Assembly (NCBI GenBank): GCA_003175865.1 | Contig: PSRF01000282.1 | Location: 1 to 5,539, forward strand | DNA length: 5,539 bases | Origin: Blastocatellia bacterium | GTDB lineage: Bacteria; Acidobacteriota; Blastocatellia; Pyrinomonadales; Pyrinomonadaceae | Direction of reading: 5' to 3' | Shown: piece by piece, positions 5,199 through 5,539 of the stretch | How positions within the stretch are numbered: position 1 is the stretch's first letter | How the letters are laid out: every line of letters starts with the position of its first letter | Made by a program: the position numbers and the translations under genes | Notes under the pieces: model-generated | The model's input: the letters and a program-made list of their open reading frames with translations, nothing else | Told to the model about the DNA's origin: nothing | Databases searched by the model: none

Positions 5199-5539
5199 AT
5201 GCGTTATTACTCAATCCTCTTAATCTGCCTCTTAGTCCTTTCTTCCACTTCGCATGCACAACAGTTGACTTCAGCAGACGAGTACTCACAGCGAGGTATT
5301 TCCCGTTTCCAAACAAATGATCTTGACGGCGCGATTGCCGACTTCACAAAAGTCATCGAAATGAGCGGCAAGGAGCAGGAATTCTGTTACTACTTTCGCG
5401 GCATGGCATACTATCGAAAGGGTAATCTTGCTCAGGCAATCGATGATCTAACTAAGGCAATTGCTATCAAACCTGACGCACGGTTCTTCGACGATCGTGG
5501 GAACCTTTTCGCCAAACAGGGTGACCTCGATCGGGCCAT
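5199..5539 (+). CDS. Secreted TPR-repeat protein, 5' part (runs off window)
   Basis: The ATG at 5199-5201 is preceded by GGAGGA at 5189-5194 with a 5-base spacer. The frame stays open to the window end (113 full codons). Residues 1-20 form a signal peptide (MRYYSILLICLLVLSSTSHA) with a good signal peptidase I site after SHA. The mature part is tetratricopeptide repeat: TPR1 at ~27-60 (YSQRGISRFQTNDLDGAIAD), TPR2 at ~62-94 (YFRGMAYYRKGNLAQAIDDL) and the start of TPR3 at ~95 (DDRGNLFAKQGDLDRA). The spacing of Gly, Ala and aromatic residues (G.A....G....AI.D...AI...P) fits the 34-residue TPR consensus. TPR superhelices are protein-binding scaffolds, so a periplasmic or extracytoplasmic adaptor is expected. 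Any C-terminal domain lies beyond the window. The long repeat-filled gap upstream implies its own promoter; TATAAA at 5137-5142 is a possible -10-like box, but without a convincing -35. Confidence 0.9.
   Translation, partial: MRYYSILLICLLVLSSTSHAQQLTSADEYSQRGISRFQTNDLDGAIADFTKVIEMSGKEQEFCYYFRGMAYYRKGNLAQAIDDLTKAIAIKPDARFFDDRGNLFAKQGDLDRA

Overview
The window looks like an ordinary chromosomal stretch from a soil-type bacterium, most likely an Acidobacteriota member of the Blastocatellia kind. This placement is inferred from gene style and intergenic repeats, not from a marker gene. The support is: roughly balanced base composition; strong AGGAG-type Shine-Dalgarno sites before four of the five genes (the fifth has no visible start); an LRR protein led by a 'YGF-x-SW' module; a zinc-ribbon membrane protein; a secreted alpha/beta hydrolase; a secreted TPR protein; and long gaps filled with several kinds of short repeats.

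Layout, all genes on the + strand: (1) 1-327, the 3' end of a small membrane protein whose start lies outside the window. (2) 328-513, a gap with inverted repeats and a 10-bp palindrome just before the next ribosome binding site. (3) 514-2472, a 652-residue protein with two copies of a YGF-x-SW module and about 17 leucine-rich repeats. (4) 2473-2691, a gap starting with a G-run minisatellite. (5) 2692-3453, a zinc-ribbon protein with four predicted membrane segments. (6) 3454-3730, a gap with a 6-bp GGGGGC/GCCCCC inverted repeat and a TTTTCCCTTC pyrimidine minisatellite. (7) 3731-4786, a secreted serine hydrolase with a complete-looking catalytic triad. (8) 4787-5198, a gap with four evenly spaced hairpin repeats arranged as an inverted pair of pairs, then a degenerate 9-bp tandem repeat. 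(9) 5199-5539, the 5' end of a secreted TPR protein that runs off the window.

The genes do not form an obvious operon: gaps are 186, 219, 277 and 412 bases, each gene has its own ribosome binding site, and no shared pathway is evident. I see no defence system, CRISPR array, RNA gene or transposase. The most notable signal is the hairpin array at 4827-5057. One repeat carries a compensatory C-G to G-C stem change, the two wobble-type changes fall on the same repeat strand, and the loop keeps a CTNGY pattern. This suggests a REP-like element kept as a folded single strand. The next most notable is the fusion of two YGF-x-SW modules to a long LRR domain.
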